Of a DNA stretch of 64,000 nucleotides, positions 7,719 through 16,471 are shown piece after piece. The stretch lies in contig NZ_VITY01000007.1 in assembly GCF_007993935.1 (NCBI RefSeq), positions 186,001 to 250,000 of the forward strand, written 5' to 3'. The first letter of the stretch is position 1, and each line of letters starts with the position of its first letter. A program made the translations under genes and the position numbers. The notes below the pieces were generated by a model, which worked only from the letters and a program-made list of their open reading frames with translations, did no database searches and was not told the DNA's origin. The stretch is from Bradyrhizobium macuxiense. Lineage in GTDB: Bacteria > Pseudomonadota > Alphaproteobacteria > Rhizobiales > Xanthobacteraceae.

Positions 7719-8546
7719 ATGCGATATCTAGAGTATCTTCGCCGGTTGATGTTCAGCCCTTCTGAATCATGGATGTATTTCGACCAGCGCGCCCAGAAGC
7801 TTTTGAAAAAACCGGATCTGAGTCTCAGCGATGTCGCGTACGTCAGTAGCCGCGATTATCGGGTCTGGCCCGAGCCAGTCTACGCCGACATGATCAATTG
7901 GATAGCCGAAGCCCTTCAGGTGTCAAAGGACTCCGATTTGGCTGAGATCGGCTGTGCTGCAGGTTTCGTCGCCTACGGATTAAGCGCAAAGGCGCGCTCC
8001 TATACGGGGGTCGATCTGAGCCCGGCATGCGCTCGGTTGGCAACTCGATTGCGGCTGCCGAATGCTGCGTTCATTGTCGGTGACGGTAGGTCTGTTCCCC
8101 TTGAAGACGCCTCAGTCGACCGCGTCTTGTGTACCGATGTTATCGTGAACATCCCGGACGAGAGGATTTATGAAAATCTTATTCGGGAAATGCACAGAAT
8201 TTTGCGTCCCGGCGGCAAAATCCTTTTGGGAAACCTAAATGACACCCGTCCGCTGCGGGCGGATTTCGATGCAAGAATTAAGGAATATTCGGCCGGCCTT
8301 CCGCCATACGTAGAAGACGAGGCAAGAGAAAGCGGAAAGTGGATGCCTTGGCACTTCAATCGGATTGCCGAGTATCGCGCTCGTCACTTTGCCCCTCTCG
8401 ACTGCGATCCCGCGGTATTTCACGAGCCTGCGAAATTTGAGGCAATTGGAAGCGCATTGGGTATGGAGACGAACATTATTTCGGCTCACAAACTATACCC
8501 CTACTATGGCTTTAGGTACTCTGTCGTTTACACGCGAGCTGCATAA
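7719..8546 (+). CDS. Class I SAM-dependent methyltransferase
   Basis: 275-residue methyltransferase of the Methyltransf_11 type. The SAM-binding motif I is LAEIGCAAGFVAYGLS near residue 75, followed by YTGVDLS as motif II and LREMHRILRPGGKILLGNL in the post-motif region (read in the protein as IREMHRILRPGGKILL). The start codon is immediately after the wzt stop (7718/7719), so the gene is likely co-translated with the exporter. Substrate is not evident. A glycan-capping methyltransferase recognised by the Wzt C-terminal domain is a reasonable guess from position alone. The gene shares the lower GC of 5.5-9.7 kb. Confidence 0.78.
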   Translation: MRYLEYLRRLMFSPSESWMYFDQRAQKLLKKPDLSLSDVAYVSSRDYRVWPEPVYADMINWIAEALQVSKDSDLAEIGCAAGFVAYGLSAKARSYTGVDLSPACARLATRLRLPNAAFIVGDGRSVPLEDASVDRVLCTDVIVNIPDERIYENLIREMHRILRPGGKILLGNLNDTRPLRADFDARIKEYSAGLPPYVEDEARESGKWMPWHFNRIAEYRARHFAPLDCDPAVFHEPAKFEAIGSALGMETNIISAHKLYPYYGFRYSVVYTRAA

Positions 8547-8579
8547 AGGGCTTGGCTGGCGCCACTGATTTTCAATTCC

Positions 8580-9707
8580 ATGCCTCAGTTCGAATTCCGA
8601 CCGCTTCAGGCTGAACTGGAAGCGACTTGGGACGGTCTTGTGCGGCGCTCCCCCGACGGTTGGGCGTTTCACCTGACCGGGTGGTTGGCTGCGATGGATA
8701 GAACGCTTTCGCTGCATGCCAATCACTTCGCAGTGTTTTCTGGAAATGACTGTGTTGCGGTGATGCCACTGTCCTACAACCAGTCGGAAACGACAATGTC
8801 CTCAGGGGGCTATACGCATGGCGGCGTCATCGTAGGGCCTCAAGTCTCTCCAGAGATGGGAAAGAAGGTACGGGCACGCGCGATCGCTCATGCAGTCGAG
8901 CTAGCTCGAGTTTCGAAGGCCAACAAACTGTCGATCTGGTTGCATCCACTGAGCGAAACTTCTCTCCAGGCGATCTGGGGAGTCAATCCTCTGTTGGAAC
9001 ATGGATTTTCAGACACATCGACTCATGTGTGGATCGTAGATTTGAGGGAGTCATTGGATCTGTTGTGGTCGCGATTGTCCACGAACGTTGTGCGAGATAT
9101 CAAGAAAGCTCGTTCAGCTGGTTATCGCGTTGAACGATGCTCCGTCACAACGGAATTCAAAAGTTTACTCGATCTTCACGAGAGAACCTACGCACGCAAC
9201 TCCTTGCCGCCAAGGCCGCTCGGAATGTTGAGTCCTCTCCCAGAAGTTTTGGAGCCGTCAGGCAATTTTGGGTTGTGGAGATGCGTGTCGGCAGAGGGCG
9301 AGGTTGTCGGCTATCATGGAGCAACGCTGTTCGGGACCACTGGGTACTATCACATTGGCTGTTGCCTAGACGAACATCTGCGTCAAGGGATCAATCCGCT
9401 TCTCTTTTGGACGGCAATGGAGGAACTCAAGCGGGCCGGTTATCGATGGTACGACCTTGGCGTCGCAGTCCCGTTCGGTGAGGGTAAGGCACTCAGCTTG
9501 AGCGAATTTAAAAGGAAGTTCGGAGCAGTCGTGCATCGATCGTTCTCGGGTAATCTGGCCATCGAAGTTGCGAAGCAGCCACAAGGGGAGTTCGCTGAGC
9601 AAGCAACACCGAGCGCGGCAAATCCAGGGGGGATTGGCCAGCCGATCGGTGCTGCATCCAACCTCAGAAGGGTACTGTCGCGATATACTCAATGGAGAAA
9701 CCGGTGA
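8580..9707 (+). CDS. FemAB/GNAT-fold acyl (aminoacyl) transferase
   Basis: 375-residue protein with a duplicated GNAT fold of the FemAB-related type (Acetyltransf_6-like). Recognisable segments are WDGLVRRSPDGWAFHLTGWL at the N terminus, LSTNVVRDIKKARSAGYRVE in the middle and YHIGCCLDEHLRQGINPLLFW followed by AGYRWYDLGVAVPFGEGK in the second GNAT half. FemAB relatives transfer amino acids or acyl groups to amino groups of peptidoglycan or sugars. In a polysaccharide locus the acceptor would probably be an amino sugar; this is inferred. The gene starts 33 bases after the methyltransferase. Its base composition is AT-richer than that of the next gene, so the compositional boundary falls near 9.7 kb. 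Confidence 0.65.
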   Translation: MPQFEFRPLQAELEATWDGLVRRSPDGWAFHLTGWLAAMDRTLSLHANHFAVFSGNDCVAVMPLSYNQSETTMSSGGYTHGGVIVGPQVSPEMGKKVRARAIAHAVELARVSKANKLSIWLHPLSETSLQAIWGVNPLLEHGFSDTSTHVWIVDLRESLDLLWSRLSTNVVRDIKKARSAGYRVERCSVTTEFKSLLDLHERTYARNSLPPRPLGMLSPLPEVLEPSGNFGLWRCVSAEGEVVGYHGATLFGTTGYYHIGCCLDEHLRQGINPLLFWTAMEELKRAGYRWYDLGVAVPFGEGKALSLSEFKRKFGAVVHRSFSGNLAIEVAKQPQGEFAEQATPSAANPGGIGQPIGAASNLRRVLSRYTQWRNR

Positions 9708-9740
9708 TCCGCGCCTGATGTCCAACACATTCATCGCGAA

Positions 9741-12254
9741 ATGAAGATCGTCGGATTTCACGAGCTCGGGCCCGATCGCTGGAACCCGTTGGCGGCGTCC
9801 TCACCTGAGGCGTGGCTCACCCACGACGCGGCATGGGTTGCGATCGAAGAGCGCTTCTTCGCGGATACCAACCTGTCGTTTGGGCTCATCGAAAACGGCG
9901 ATGTCGTGGGAATCCAGCCGCTATATTTGAACGAGGGTGGCGTATTCGGTGAGCGACTGCTGCATTCCGGCATTCATCGCCATACGGGCCTCGCCATTCG
10001 TGAAGGGATCGATCGAAGTACCATACGGGCTGTGCGCTCGGCGGCTATGAAGCAGATATTTGCGCTGGCTGAGCTGTACGATGTCGATCGGATCCAGCTG
10101 AACACCCACAATCTCGCGCCGGCAAATCGCTCAGCCTCGCGCGAGGAAATTCCCTTCTGGGTGAGGGACTTTGGATTCCACCTCGGGATCGCCTTCGGTC
10201 CGCATGGAATGATGCCCTGTCCCGGTCTTTCGACCGTCAATGCTGATCAGTTGATCGATCTTGATCCGTCAGAGGATGAACTGTTCGCGAATTTGGATGA
10301 TGGTTGCCGCCGGGCGGTTCGGAAGGCGCTCAAGGCGGGCCTCGAGTTTGAGCTTGCGACGGATCGTTCGGCCTTGGGCAGCTACCTGGAGATCGCCAGG
10401 GAATCGGCAGCAAGGACGGGTGAGGTGCTGCCGCCCGCGGACTATTACGAAGCCGTGCTGGAGAGTTTCTTCTCGCAGGGCCGCGCGCATCTGCTGTTCG
10501 CGCGTGCCCAGGAGACCCGGCTGGCGGGCCTGTTCTTGTTGAGTGACAAGAATGCCGTGCATTTCATGGCCGGAGTTTCGCGACCCGACGAATTGAACTT
10601 CAGGCCAAACGACTTTCTCCATTGGAGTGCGATGCTGTGGGCGAAGCGCGCCGGCTTCCAGACCTACCGCTTGGGCCCATGGTTTCCTGAAGTGCCGCGG
10701 GACTGGCCGATTTCCAAAGTATCGTATTTCAAGACCAAGTTCGGATCCGAGGCCAGATCGATCATCCAGGGTAGTATGTTTCGGCGCCCCGAAAAGTACA
10801 TCCGCGAGCTTCCCGCGATACGGGACAATCTCGAGTGCATCGGCCACCGCGCAGCGCCGGCGTCGCTGACTGCGCAAACCGGCAGCGAATTCGTCGCGCA
10901 CCTTCTCCGGGTGTTTGGGTTTCCGCAGGCCTCGGCATCGTCCGATGGCACTCCCGTCGTGCTGTATCGTCCTCAAGGGACGGATGTGGCCATGGCACGC
11001 GAGATCCTCGCCGGCGGCCGCGCGGTCGCGGCAGTGCTGCCGGCGGTCGAGTTCGCCGAGGCGTTTGCTGTTGTGGCCGAGGCGAGAACCATCGGCTCCG
11101 CACAAGTGCTGCGGGCCGAGATGGCAGGGGCGAAGCCATGGAAGAGGCTGCGGACGCTGCATTCCTACATGCGCTTCGCCGCCCCGGACGGTGTGCCGAT
11201 CGTGTCCGACGATGAGGGGCGCGCCGCTTGGCTCTGCTTGGGCACTGCCGCAGGCGGCCCAATCATGTTCATCGGAACCGATTTGGTTTCCGATATTGTT
11301 CGCTATCGTCAGGGTGACCCTGCGGCGGCCGCAAAGCGTCCAACGGAGGCGATGTGGGGCTTTGCCGGCGAGCGGCCGAACTATCTTTTCGACGGCCAGC
11401 TATCAGGGGAAAGCTTGCGTGAGCGGCCCGCCGACTGGTGGTGCGAGGCTCTGGCCGATGCATTGGCGCGGCATTGCGGGGTAAGCAGGTTGCCGATGCT
11501 GCCGAATGGGGCGGTGGGCGCTATCGTCGTGACCGGCGATGACGACCAGGCGGCTCTGAGTTGTTATGCGCAGCAGCGCGAGGCGCTCGGATCGACACCT
11601 GTCACCTACTTTCTTCATCCTCTCACAAAGCACACCGCGAGCACGCTCAAGCAACTTAAGTCGGGCAGGAAGGTCGAACTGGGCCTTCATCCCGATGCCC
11701 TCGAGCATCCCGATCGATACGCCGATCTGTTCGCCGAACAGGCACAATGGTTCGAGCAGTTGACCGGAGAAGGTGCGCGCACCGTTCGAAATCATGGCTT
11801 TTTGAATGATGGCTATTGGGGACACGCGACGGCCTGGAACGCTCATAACGTGAAGGGGAGCTCCAATCTGCCGGGGCTCGACGGCTGCGTGCTCAATGGT
11901 TCGCTGTTGCCGGCCAAGCTCCTGCTGGATGACAAGCTGACTGAACATTGGAGCGTCCTGACTGCGATCGGTGACGGGATCGTGTTCGTCCATGGCTGGG
12001 ACGATCAGCAGTCGGCCAACTGCATCTTCGAGCTGGCTGAACGAATTCGCAATGATGGCGTTCCCGGTGTGATCGTTGTCAATCTGCATCCCGAGAATAT
12101 TGCCAAGACCCAGGGGATGCACCACGCTGTTCGCAAACTCGTCGAGGACGGGTTTATTCCGTGGACGATGAGCGAATGCTTCGAGTGGTTCGAGAGAAGA
12201 CCCGGTCAAAGCGGTTCCACCGTGCGTAAACGTTTCGCGCTGCCATGGTCCTGA
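9741..12254 (+). CDS. Fusion protein: FemAB-like GNAT domain plus C-terminal polysaccharide-deacetylase-like domain
   Basis: 837-residue multidomain protein. Residues about 1-365 resemble the FemAB-like transferase encoded just upstream (AWLTHDAAWVAIEERFF, LDDGCRRAVRKALKAGLEFE, FRPNDFLHWSAMLWAKRAGF, then YFKTKFGSEA). Residues about 395-590 are an unassigned alpha/beta segment with PVVLYRPQGTDVAMAREI and a conserved-looking GPIMFIGTDLV. Residues about 590-825 look like a divergent NodB-type deacetylase: an aspartate motif TGDDDQA near 598, a histidine motif LGLHPDALEH near 648, FVHGWDDQ, and a late NLHPENI near 782. The aspartate and histidines suggest a metal site, but spacing differs from the canonical H-x3-H. 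An enzyme that both removes and adds an acyl group on an amino sugar would explain the fusion; this is a hypothesis. Confidence 0.6.
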   Translation: MKIVGFHELGPDRWNPLAASSPEAWLTHDAAWVAIEERFFADTNLSFGLIENGDVVGIQPLYLNEGGVFGERLLHSGIHRHTGLAIREGIDRSTIRAVRSAAMKQIFALAELYDVDRIQLNTHNLAPANRSASREEIPFWVRDFGFHLGIAFGPHGMMPCPGLSTVNADQLIDLDPSEDELFANLDDGCRRAVRKALKAGLEFELATDRSALGSYLEIARESAARTGEVLPPADYYEAVLESFFSQGRAHLLFARAQETRLAGLFLLSDKNAVHFMAGVSRPDELNFRPNDFLHWSAMLWAKRAGFQTYRLGPWFPEVPRDWPISKVSYFKTKFGSEARSIIQGSMFRRPEKYIRELPAIRDNLECIGHRAAPASLTAQTGSEFVAHLLRVFGFPQASASSDGTPVVLYRPQGTDVAMAREILAGGRAVAAVLPAVEFAEAFAVVAEARTIGSAQVLRAEMAGAKPWKRLRTLHSYMRFAAPDGVPIVSDDEGRAAWLCLGTAAGGPIMFIGTDLVSDIVRYRQGDPAAAAKRPTEAMWGFAGERPNYLFDGQLSGESLRERPADWWCEALADALARHCGVSRLPMLPNGAVGAIVVTGDDDQAALSCYAQQREALGSTPVTYFLHPLTKHTASTLKQLKSGRKVELGLHPDALEHPDRYADLFAEQAQWFEQLTGEGARTVRNHGFLNDGYWGHATAWNAHNVKGSSNLPGLDGCVLNGSLLPAKLLLDDKLTEHWSVLTAIGDGIVFVHGWDDQQSANCIFELAERIRNDGVPGVIVVNLHPENIAKTQGMHHAVRKLVEDGFIPWTMSECFEWFERRPGQSGSTVRKRFALPWS

Positions 12255-12281
12255 GACCGGCAAACGACCGATCACCTCGGC

Positions 12282-12980
12282 ATGCGTATCGGTATCCTGT
12301 CTGATGCCCACGGCAACGTGGAGGGTTTCGAGCTGGCGCTCCAGATCCTGACGGACGCGCGCGCAGACGAGATCTACTTCCTGGGCGATGCCGTCGGATA
12401 TATTCCGGACAAAGGCGTCGTCAGTGCACTCAGGGGCAGCAGCATTCGCTGCGTTCGCGGTAATCACGACGATATGCTGCTGCGACAGAGCGCAACTGAC
12501 GCGAAGGATCTCGTTTATCGTCACCGGGAAACATTCGCGGCACTCAGCCGCGATGAGCGTGAATTCATCGGCGGTTGGCCGACGCAACTGAGCGTGAACG
12601 GCGAGCACGGAACGATGCTGTTCGTCCATGGCAGTCCGAAGGATCCGCTGGCGGGATATGTCTATCCGGACAGCAGCCTTGCCGATCTCTCGACCGTGAG
12701 CGCCGATGTCGTGTTCATGGGGCACACCCATCATCCGTTCGTGCGCGAACACGGCGGAAAGCTGTTTGTCAACGTGGGCAGCTGCGGCCTTCCGCGAGGC
12801 GACGACCTTCGTGGCTCGGCGTGCATTTATGATCTTGGCGAACGTTCAGCGAAGATAATCAGGTTCGATATTTCGGGCTGTTGCCGCCGAATCCTTTCGC
12901 GCTATTCGCTTTCGTCCACTGTGACGTCCCTGCTGGAACGATGCTCAAACTACCAAATGAGGAATGATCGTGAAGCGTAG
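12282..12980 (+). CDS. YfcE/MJ0936-type metallophosphoesterase
   Basis: 232-residue calcineurin-like phosphoesterase. All metal-binding motifs are visible in order: SDAHGN at residues 7-12, FLGDAVGY, RGNHDDM, FVHGSP and GHTHHPF, then FVNVGSCGLPR. The domain ends around residue 195; about 35 further residues have no clear counterpart. The physiological substrate is unknown, and these enzymes act on phosphodiesters or phosphomonoesters. The last 17 bases overlap the ATP-grasp gene, so the two are probably made together. Within this locus it may hydrolyse a nucleotide-linked or phosphorylated sugar intermediate, but nothing in the sequence proves that. Confidence 0.78.
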   Translation: MRIGILSDAHGNVEGFELALQILTDARADEIYFLGDAVGYIPDKGVVSALRGSSIRCVRGNHDDMLLRQSATDAKDLVYRHRETFAALSRDEREFIGGWPTQLSVNGEHGTMLFVHGSPKDPLAGYVYPDSSLADLSTVSADVVFMGHTHHPFVREHGGKLFVNVGSCGLPRGDDLRGSACIYDLGERSAKIIRFDISGCCRRILSRYSLSSTVTSLLERCSNYQMRNDREA

Positions 12981-14025
12981 GCGGGTCAAGGTACTGCTGA
13001 CCGGAATCGGCGGAGGCGGGCACGGCGAGCAAATCCTCAAGGCTCTCCGGTTGGGTGAACTCGCATACGATATCGTCGGCACCGACATGTCCGACGCCTG
13101 CGCAAACCGCCACATTGTCGATAAATTCGTGAAGTTGCCGCGCGCAACGGATCCTGCATACCTGGATGAGCTCAGGTCTCTGGCTCAATCCGAGAAGTGC
13201 ATCGCCATCTTTCATGGATCCGAGCCGGAAATGGCCGTTCTGAGCCGGTCCAGAGCGACGCTCGAGGCGGATGGCTTTTACGTTCCGGTCAATCCGCCGT
13301 CTGTTCTGGACGTCTGCCAGGACAAGACGAGGACCATGGCGCATCTGGCAGCTTGCGGTTTCCCGACTCCGAAGTTCAGGGAAATACGCGATCTGACCGA
13401 TCTCGATGATTGGGCGGTGTTGCCGGCCATCCTGAAGCCCGCGGTAGGCGGCGGCGGATCGGCCAACGTATTTATCGTCCAGTCGGCAGAGGAGCTCATG
13501 ACCTTCTCTCGCTATCTCCTCGGAATTTGTCCATCGTTCACGATCCAGGAATACATCGGCAGTTCAGAAGACGAGTACACCGTCGGCGTGCTGTTCGGAG
13601 CGGATGGCGTCCTGATCAATTCGATTGCGATCAAGCGCGTCATCAACAACGCGCTGACGATCCGCACGCAGGTTCCAAACCGGACGGGGCGGTCCGAATT
13701 CGGCGCGAGGCTCGTTGTGTCGACCGGCATCTCGCAAGGGCACGTCGCCAACTGGCCCTCGGTTCGAAGCGCGTGCGAGAAGATCGCCGAGTCGCTGTCG
13801 CCGAAGGCGCCGGTGAACGTGCAGTGCCGCGTTGCGGACGGCGTCGTCATTCCATTTGAGATCAACCCGCGCTTTTCGGGAACGACCTCGTTGAGGGCAA
13901 TGGCCGGATACAATGAGCCCGACGTTCTCATTCGACGCGATGTTTTCGGGGAAACGATCCCGGAGCGGTTCCCATACAAGGAAATGATGATCTTGCGCGG
14001 CTTGGAAGAGCATCTAGTCGGCTAG
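12964..14025 (+). CDS. ATP-grasp ligase (carbamoyl-phosphate-synthase large-subunit-like)
   Basis: 353-residue ATP-grasp protein. The N-terminal pre-ATP-grasp segment KVLLTGIGGGGHGEQILKAL carries a glycine-rich loop and ends in the typical VNPPSVLDVCQDKTRTM helix. The ATP-grasp core has PAILKPAVGGGGSANVFIV (the ATP-binding lysine and glycine loop), FTIQEYIGSSEDEYTVGVL and the metal-binding VIPFEINPRFSGTTSLRAM. Enzymes of this class join a carboxylate to an amine through an acyl phosphate. In glycan loci they can add an amino acid to a uronic acid or make an activated amide. ATG 12964 lies inside the end of the phosphoesterase gene; the next gene begins 36 bases after its stop. The substrate pair is not known. 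Confidence 0.75.
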   Translation: MIVKRRRVKVLLTGIGGGGHGEQILKALRLGELAYDIVGTDMSDACANRHIVDKFVKLPRATDPAYLDELRSLAQSEKCIAIFHGSEPEMAVLSRSRATLEADGFYVPVNPPSVLDVCQDKTRTMAHLAACGFPTPKFREIRDLTDLDDWAVLPAILKPAVGGGGSANVFIVQSAEELMTFSRYLLGICPSFTIQEYIGSSEDEYTVGVLFGADGVLINSIAIKRVINNALTIRTQVPNRTGRSEFGARLVVSTGISQGHVANWPSVRSACEKIAESLSPKAPVNVQCRVADGVVIPFEINPRFSGTTSLRAMAGYNEPDVLIRRDVFGETIPERFPYKEMMILRGLEEHLVG

Positions 14026-14061
14026 GAAGCGACGTTCCACGACCAACAGAGAGCGACCACG

Positions 14062-15216
14062 ATGAAAAAACAGTGCCCGGTGTGCGAGTCCGATCGTCTG
14101 CATGACATCTATCCTTCGTTTTCGGGGACATGCATCACCTCCGATATGATGGTCCTGCGCGATGCGTCCATGGACAATCGGCTTTGTTCGGAGTGCGGCC
14201 TCATTTTCAACGCCGGCGGGACCAGGGGATGGAGCGAAGCCTTTTACAAGGAAAGCTACAGCCTGATGATGAAGAGCCCGGACGCGGCAATTCAGAGCTT
14301 CTCGGGTCCGGCTCCTATCTCCCAAGCGGAGCGCACGCACCAGATCCTCAGGGAGATGACCAGTCTGCCGACCGGCGGGTCCGTTCTGGAAATAGGTGCC
14401 GGAAAGGGCGAATTCCTCGGGCATTTTCTTGAAGAGTCCCGCGACTGGCGCGCTGCGGCCTTCGAGCCGAGCTCGGCATTCGATGTGCTGCAGAAGAAGT
14501 TTCCGACCGCCCGGCTCAGTCGCTGCGACTACAAGGAGTTTGAAGCCGAGGCGGGCAGCTTCGATCTGATCGTGGCCCTGGGCGTCCTCGAGCACGTCGA
14601 CAATCCACTCGACATGTTGAAGTGGGCGCATCAGCGCCTCAAGGAGTCGGGCCTCTTCTACATTCGTGTTCCCAACTTTGCGAAGAATCCGAATGACCTC
14701 TTCTGCGCGGATCACCTGTCGAAGCTTACCCTGCATTCGTTGGAATCGCTGGCTCATGCCGCCGGGTTCGACGTGGTGGCTTCCAAGGAGGCGGGCGTGC
14801 CGATCTTTGTCCTGCTGAGGAAGATTGACGGTCCGAAGCCGCAGACCGTGAACGTTGCAGAGCTCAACCAGAGCATCGTCGATCAGAACGCGATGGTGGC
14901 AAAGAGCGCGATGGATGCGATCGATCGGTGCCGCAAGGCAGCTGACGCGGCCGGGGAGCCCTTTGCCATCTTCGGCCTGGGGTCGTCGGGCTTGTTTGCG
15001 CCGTTCTACCTCGGCTTCGACGTTGCGAAGATCGCGGCCTATCTCGACGAAAATCGTTCCACGTGGGGGAGCGGTCTGCACGGACGTTCGGTGGGCGGCC
15101 TCGACAAGATCAAGGAATTGGGAATTCGTCACGTGGCGCTGGCGATCAGCCCGGTCTACTTCGATCAGGTGAAAGCGAAGCTGGCGCCTTACGGCGTGGA
15201 AATCTATTCGGCTTAA
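14062..15216 (+). CDS. Zinc-finger SAM methyltransferase with C-terminal C-methyltransferase-type domain
   Basis: 384-residue protein. The N terminus has a putative Zn site, C5-x2-C8 (CPVCESD) with a second pair near residues 42-45 (LCSECGL). A class I methyltransferase core follows, with VLEIGAGKGEFLGHF near residue 112 and FDLIVALGVLEHVDNP. Residues about 290-384 form a Rossmann-like domain (FAIFGLGSSGLFAPFYLG, IAAYLDENRSTWG), as in Methyltransf_13/Methyltransf_14 sugar C-methyltransferases such as the TylCIII type. Those enzymes methylate a carbon of a keto-sugar nucleotide. A branched or C-methylated sugar would fit with the aminotransferase that follows. The similarity in layout is clear; the sugar is not identified. 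Confidence 0.75.
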   Translation: MKKQCPVCESDRLHDIYPSFSGTCITSDMMVLRDASMDNRLCSECGLIFNAGGTRGWSEAFYKESYSLMMKSPDAAIQSFSGPAPISQAERTHQILREMTSLPTGGSVLEIGAGKGEFLGHFLEESRDWRAAAFEPSSAFDVLQKKFPTARLSRCDYKEFEAEAGSFDLIVALGVLEHVDNPLDMLKWAHQRLKESGLFYIRVPNFAKNPNDLFCADHLSKLTLHSLESLAHAAGFDVVASKEAGVPIFVLLRKIDGPKPQTVNVAELNQSIVDQNAMVAKSAMDAIDRCRKAADAAGEPFAIFGLGSSGLFAPFYLGFDVAKIAAYLDENRSTWGSGLHGRSVGGLDKIKELGIRHVALAISPVYFDQVKAKLAPYGVEIYSA

Positions 15217-15316
15217 GGCCGCGTCAAGGACAGTCCCTGCAACTTCGCGATCGGATTTCGAAGCAGTTCGTTCTCGACGGAAGTGTGTGGGGCCCGGCAT
15301 TGAGAGTATCGATCAA

Positions 15317-16450
15317 ATGAACATCACAGAACCGAGTTTCGACGAAGCTGAAATTGCATTGCTGCGGGAGTGCCTTGACTCGAAATGGGTGACGCAGGGG
15401 CCGTTCACGGAGCGGTTCGAGCGGCTGATTGCCGAGAAACATGGCGTCAAGCATGCCCTTGCGTGCACGTCGTGCACCGCCGCGCTGCATTTGGCGACCC
15501 TGGCCCTGAAACTCGGGCCGGGCGATGAGGTGATTGTCCCGGCCTTCACCTGGGTGACAAGTGCGCACTCCGCCGAATATGTCGGCGCAAAGCCTGTCTT
15601 CGTCGACATCGATCTATCGACCTTCAATATCGATCCGGAACGGCTGGAGGCGGCGATCACGCCACGCACGAAGGCGATCGTTGCGGTCCACCTGTTCGGT
15701 CTCGCCGCCCCGATGGATGAGATCAAGGCGATTGCGGAACCTCGCGGCATCGGCGTGATCGAGGACGCGGCGTGCGCGATCGGCACGACCTACAAGGGTC
15801 GGCCGGTCGGTGCGATCGGCGACATCGGTTGCTTTTCTTTCCACCCGCGCAAGGCGGTCACGACGGGAGAGGGTGGCGCCGTTACCACCAACCGCGATGA
15901 TCTTGCGGAACGCGTGCGATCGCAGCGCAACCACGGCTCCACCGGCGCTCCGGACGCGTCGATCGAGCCTCACGGCCCATGGACGATGGCGACGTTCGAC
16001 AATCTCGGCTTCAACTTGCGCCTGTCCGACATCCAGGCAGCCGTCGGCGTGGCGCAAATGGGCAAGCTTGACCGGTTGCTGTCGGAACGCAGACGTCTCG
16101 GGCATCGCTATTCCGAGTTGCTCGCAGGAAACAATTCGATCGTGCGGCCGCTCGGCGGGGATGTCGACGGGCACGCGTTTCAGTCCTACGTCATTCGTTT
16201 CGTCGACGGAGACCGCGCGCGCCGCAACGCGGTGATGGCGACGCTGGCTGCGGCGGGAATTCAAACCCGGCCGGGCACGCATGCGGTGCACCGGCTCGGC
16301 TACTACAAGAACAAATATGGTCTGCGGCCCGAGCAGTTTCCGAACGCGGCACTCGCGGAGGACACGACGATCACATTGCCGATCTTCCCGAACATGACGG
16401 AGGAAGATCAGCGCCGGGTGGTCGACTGCATCAATCAGGCCAGCACCTGA
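15317..16450 (+). CDS. DegT/DnrJ/EryC1-family PLP-dependent sugar aminotransferase
   Basis: 377-residue sugar aminotransferase of fold type I. Typical segments are LDSKWVTQGPFTERFE, ALACTSCTAALHLATLAL, PAFTWVTSAHSAEYVGAKPVFVD, and VIEDAACAIG. The PLP lysine is in FHPRKAVTTGEGG near residue 179. Start is taken at ATG 15317; GTG 15287 is also in frame but the MNITEPSF beginning is the family norm. The family transfers an amino group to a keto sugar nucleotide at C3 or C4. This enzyme resembles PerA/DesV-type aminotransferases more than the WbpE type at 35619, so it probably makes a second amino sugar, possibly perosamine-like. A 100-base gap separates it from the methyltransferase. Confidence 0.82.
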   Translation: MNITEPSFDEAEIALLRECLDSKWVTQGPFTERFERLIAEKHGVKHALACTSCTAALHLATLALKLGPGDEVIVPAFTWVTSAHSAEYVGAKPVFVDIDLSTFNIDPERLEAAITPRTKAIVAVHLFGLAAPMDEIKAIAEPRGIGVIEDAACAIGTTYKGRPVGAIGDIGCFSFHPRKAVTTGEGGAVTTNRDDLAERVRSQRNHGSTGAPDASIEPHGPWTMATFDNLGFNLRLSDIQAAVGVAQMGKLDRLLSERRRLGHRYSELLAGNNSIVRPLGGDVDGHAFQSYVIRFVDGDRARRNAVMATLAAAGIQTRPGTHAVHRLGYYKNKYGLRPEQFPNAALAEDTTITLPIFPNMTEEDQRRVVDCINQAST

Positions 16451-16471
16451 AGCAAGTGCGGAACGGCATCG

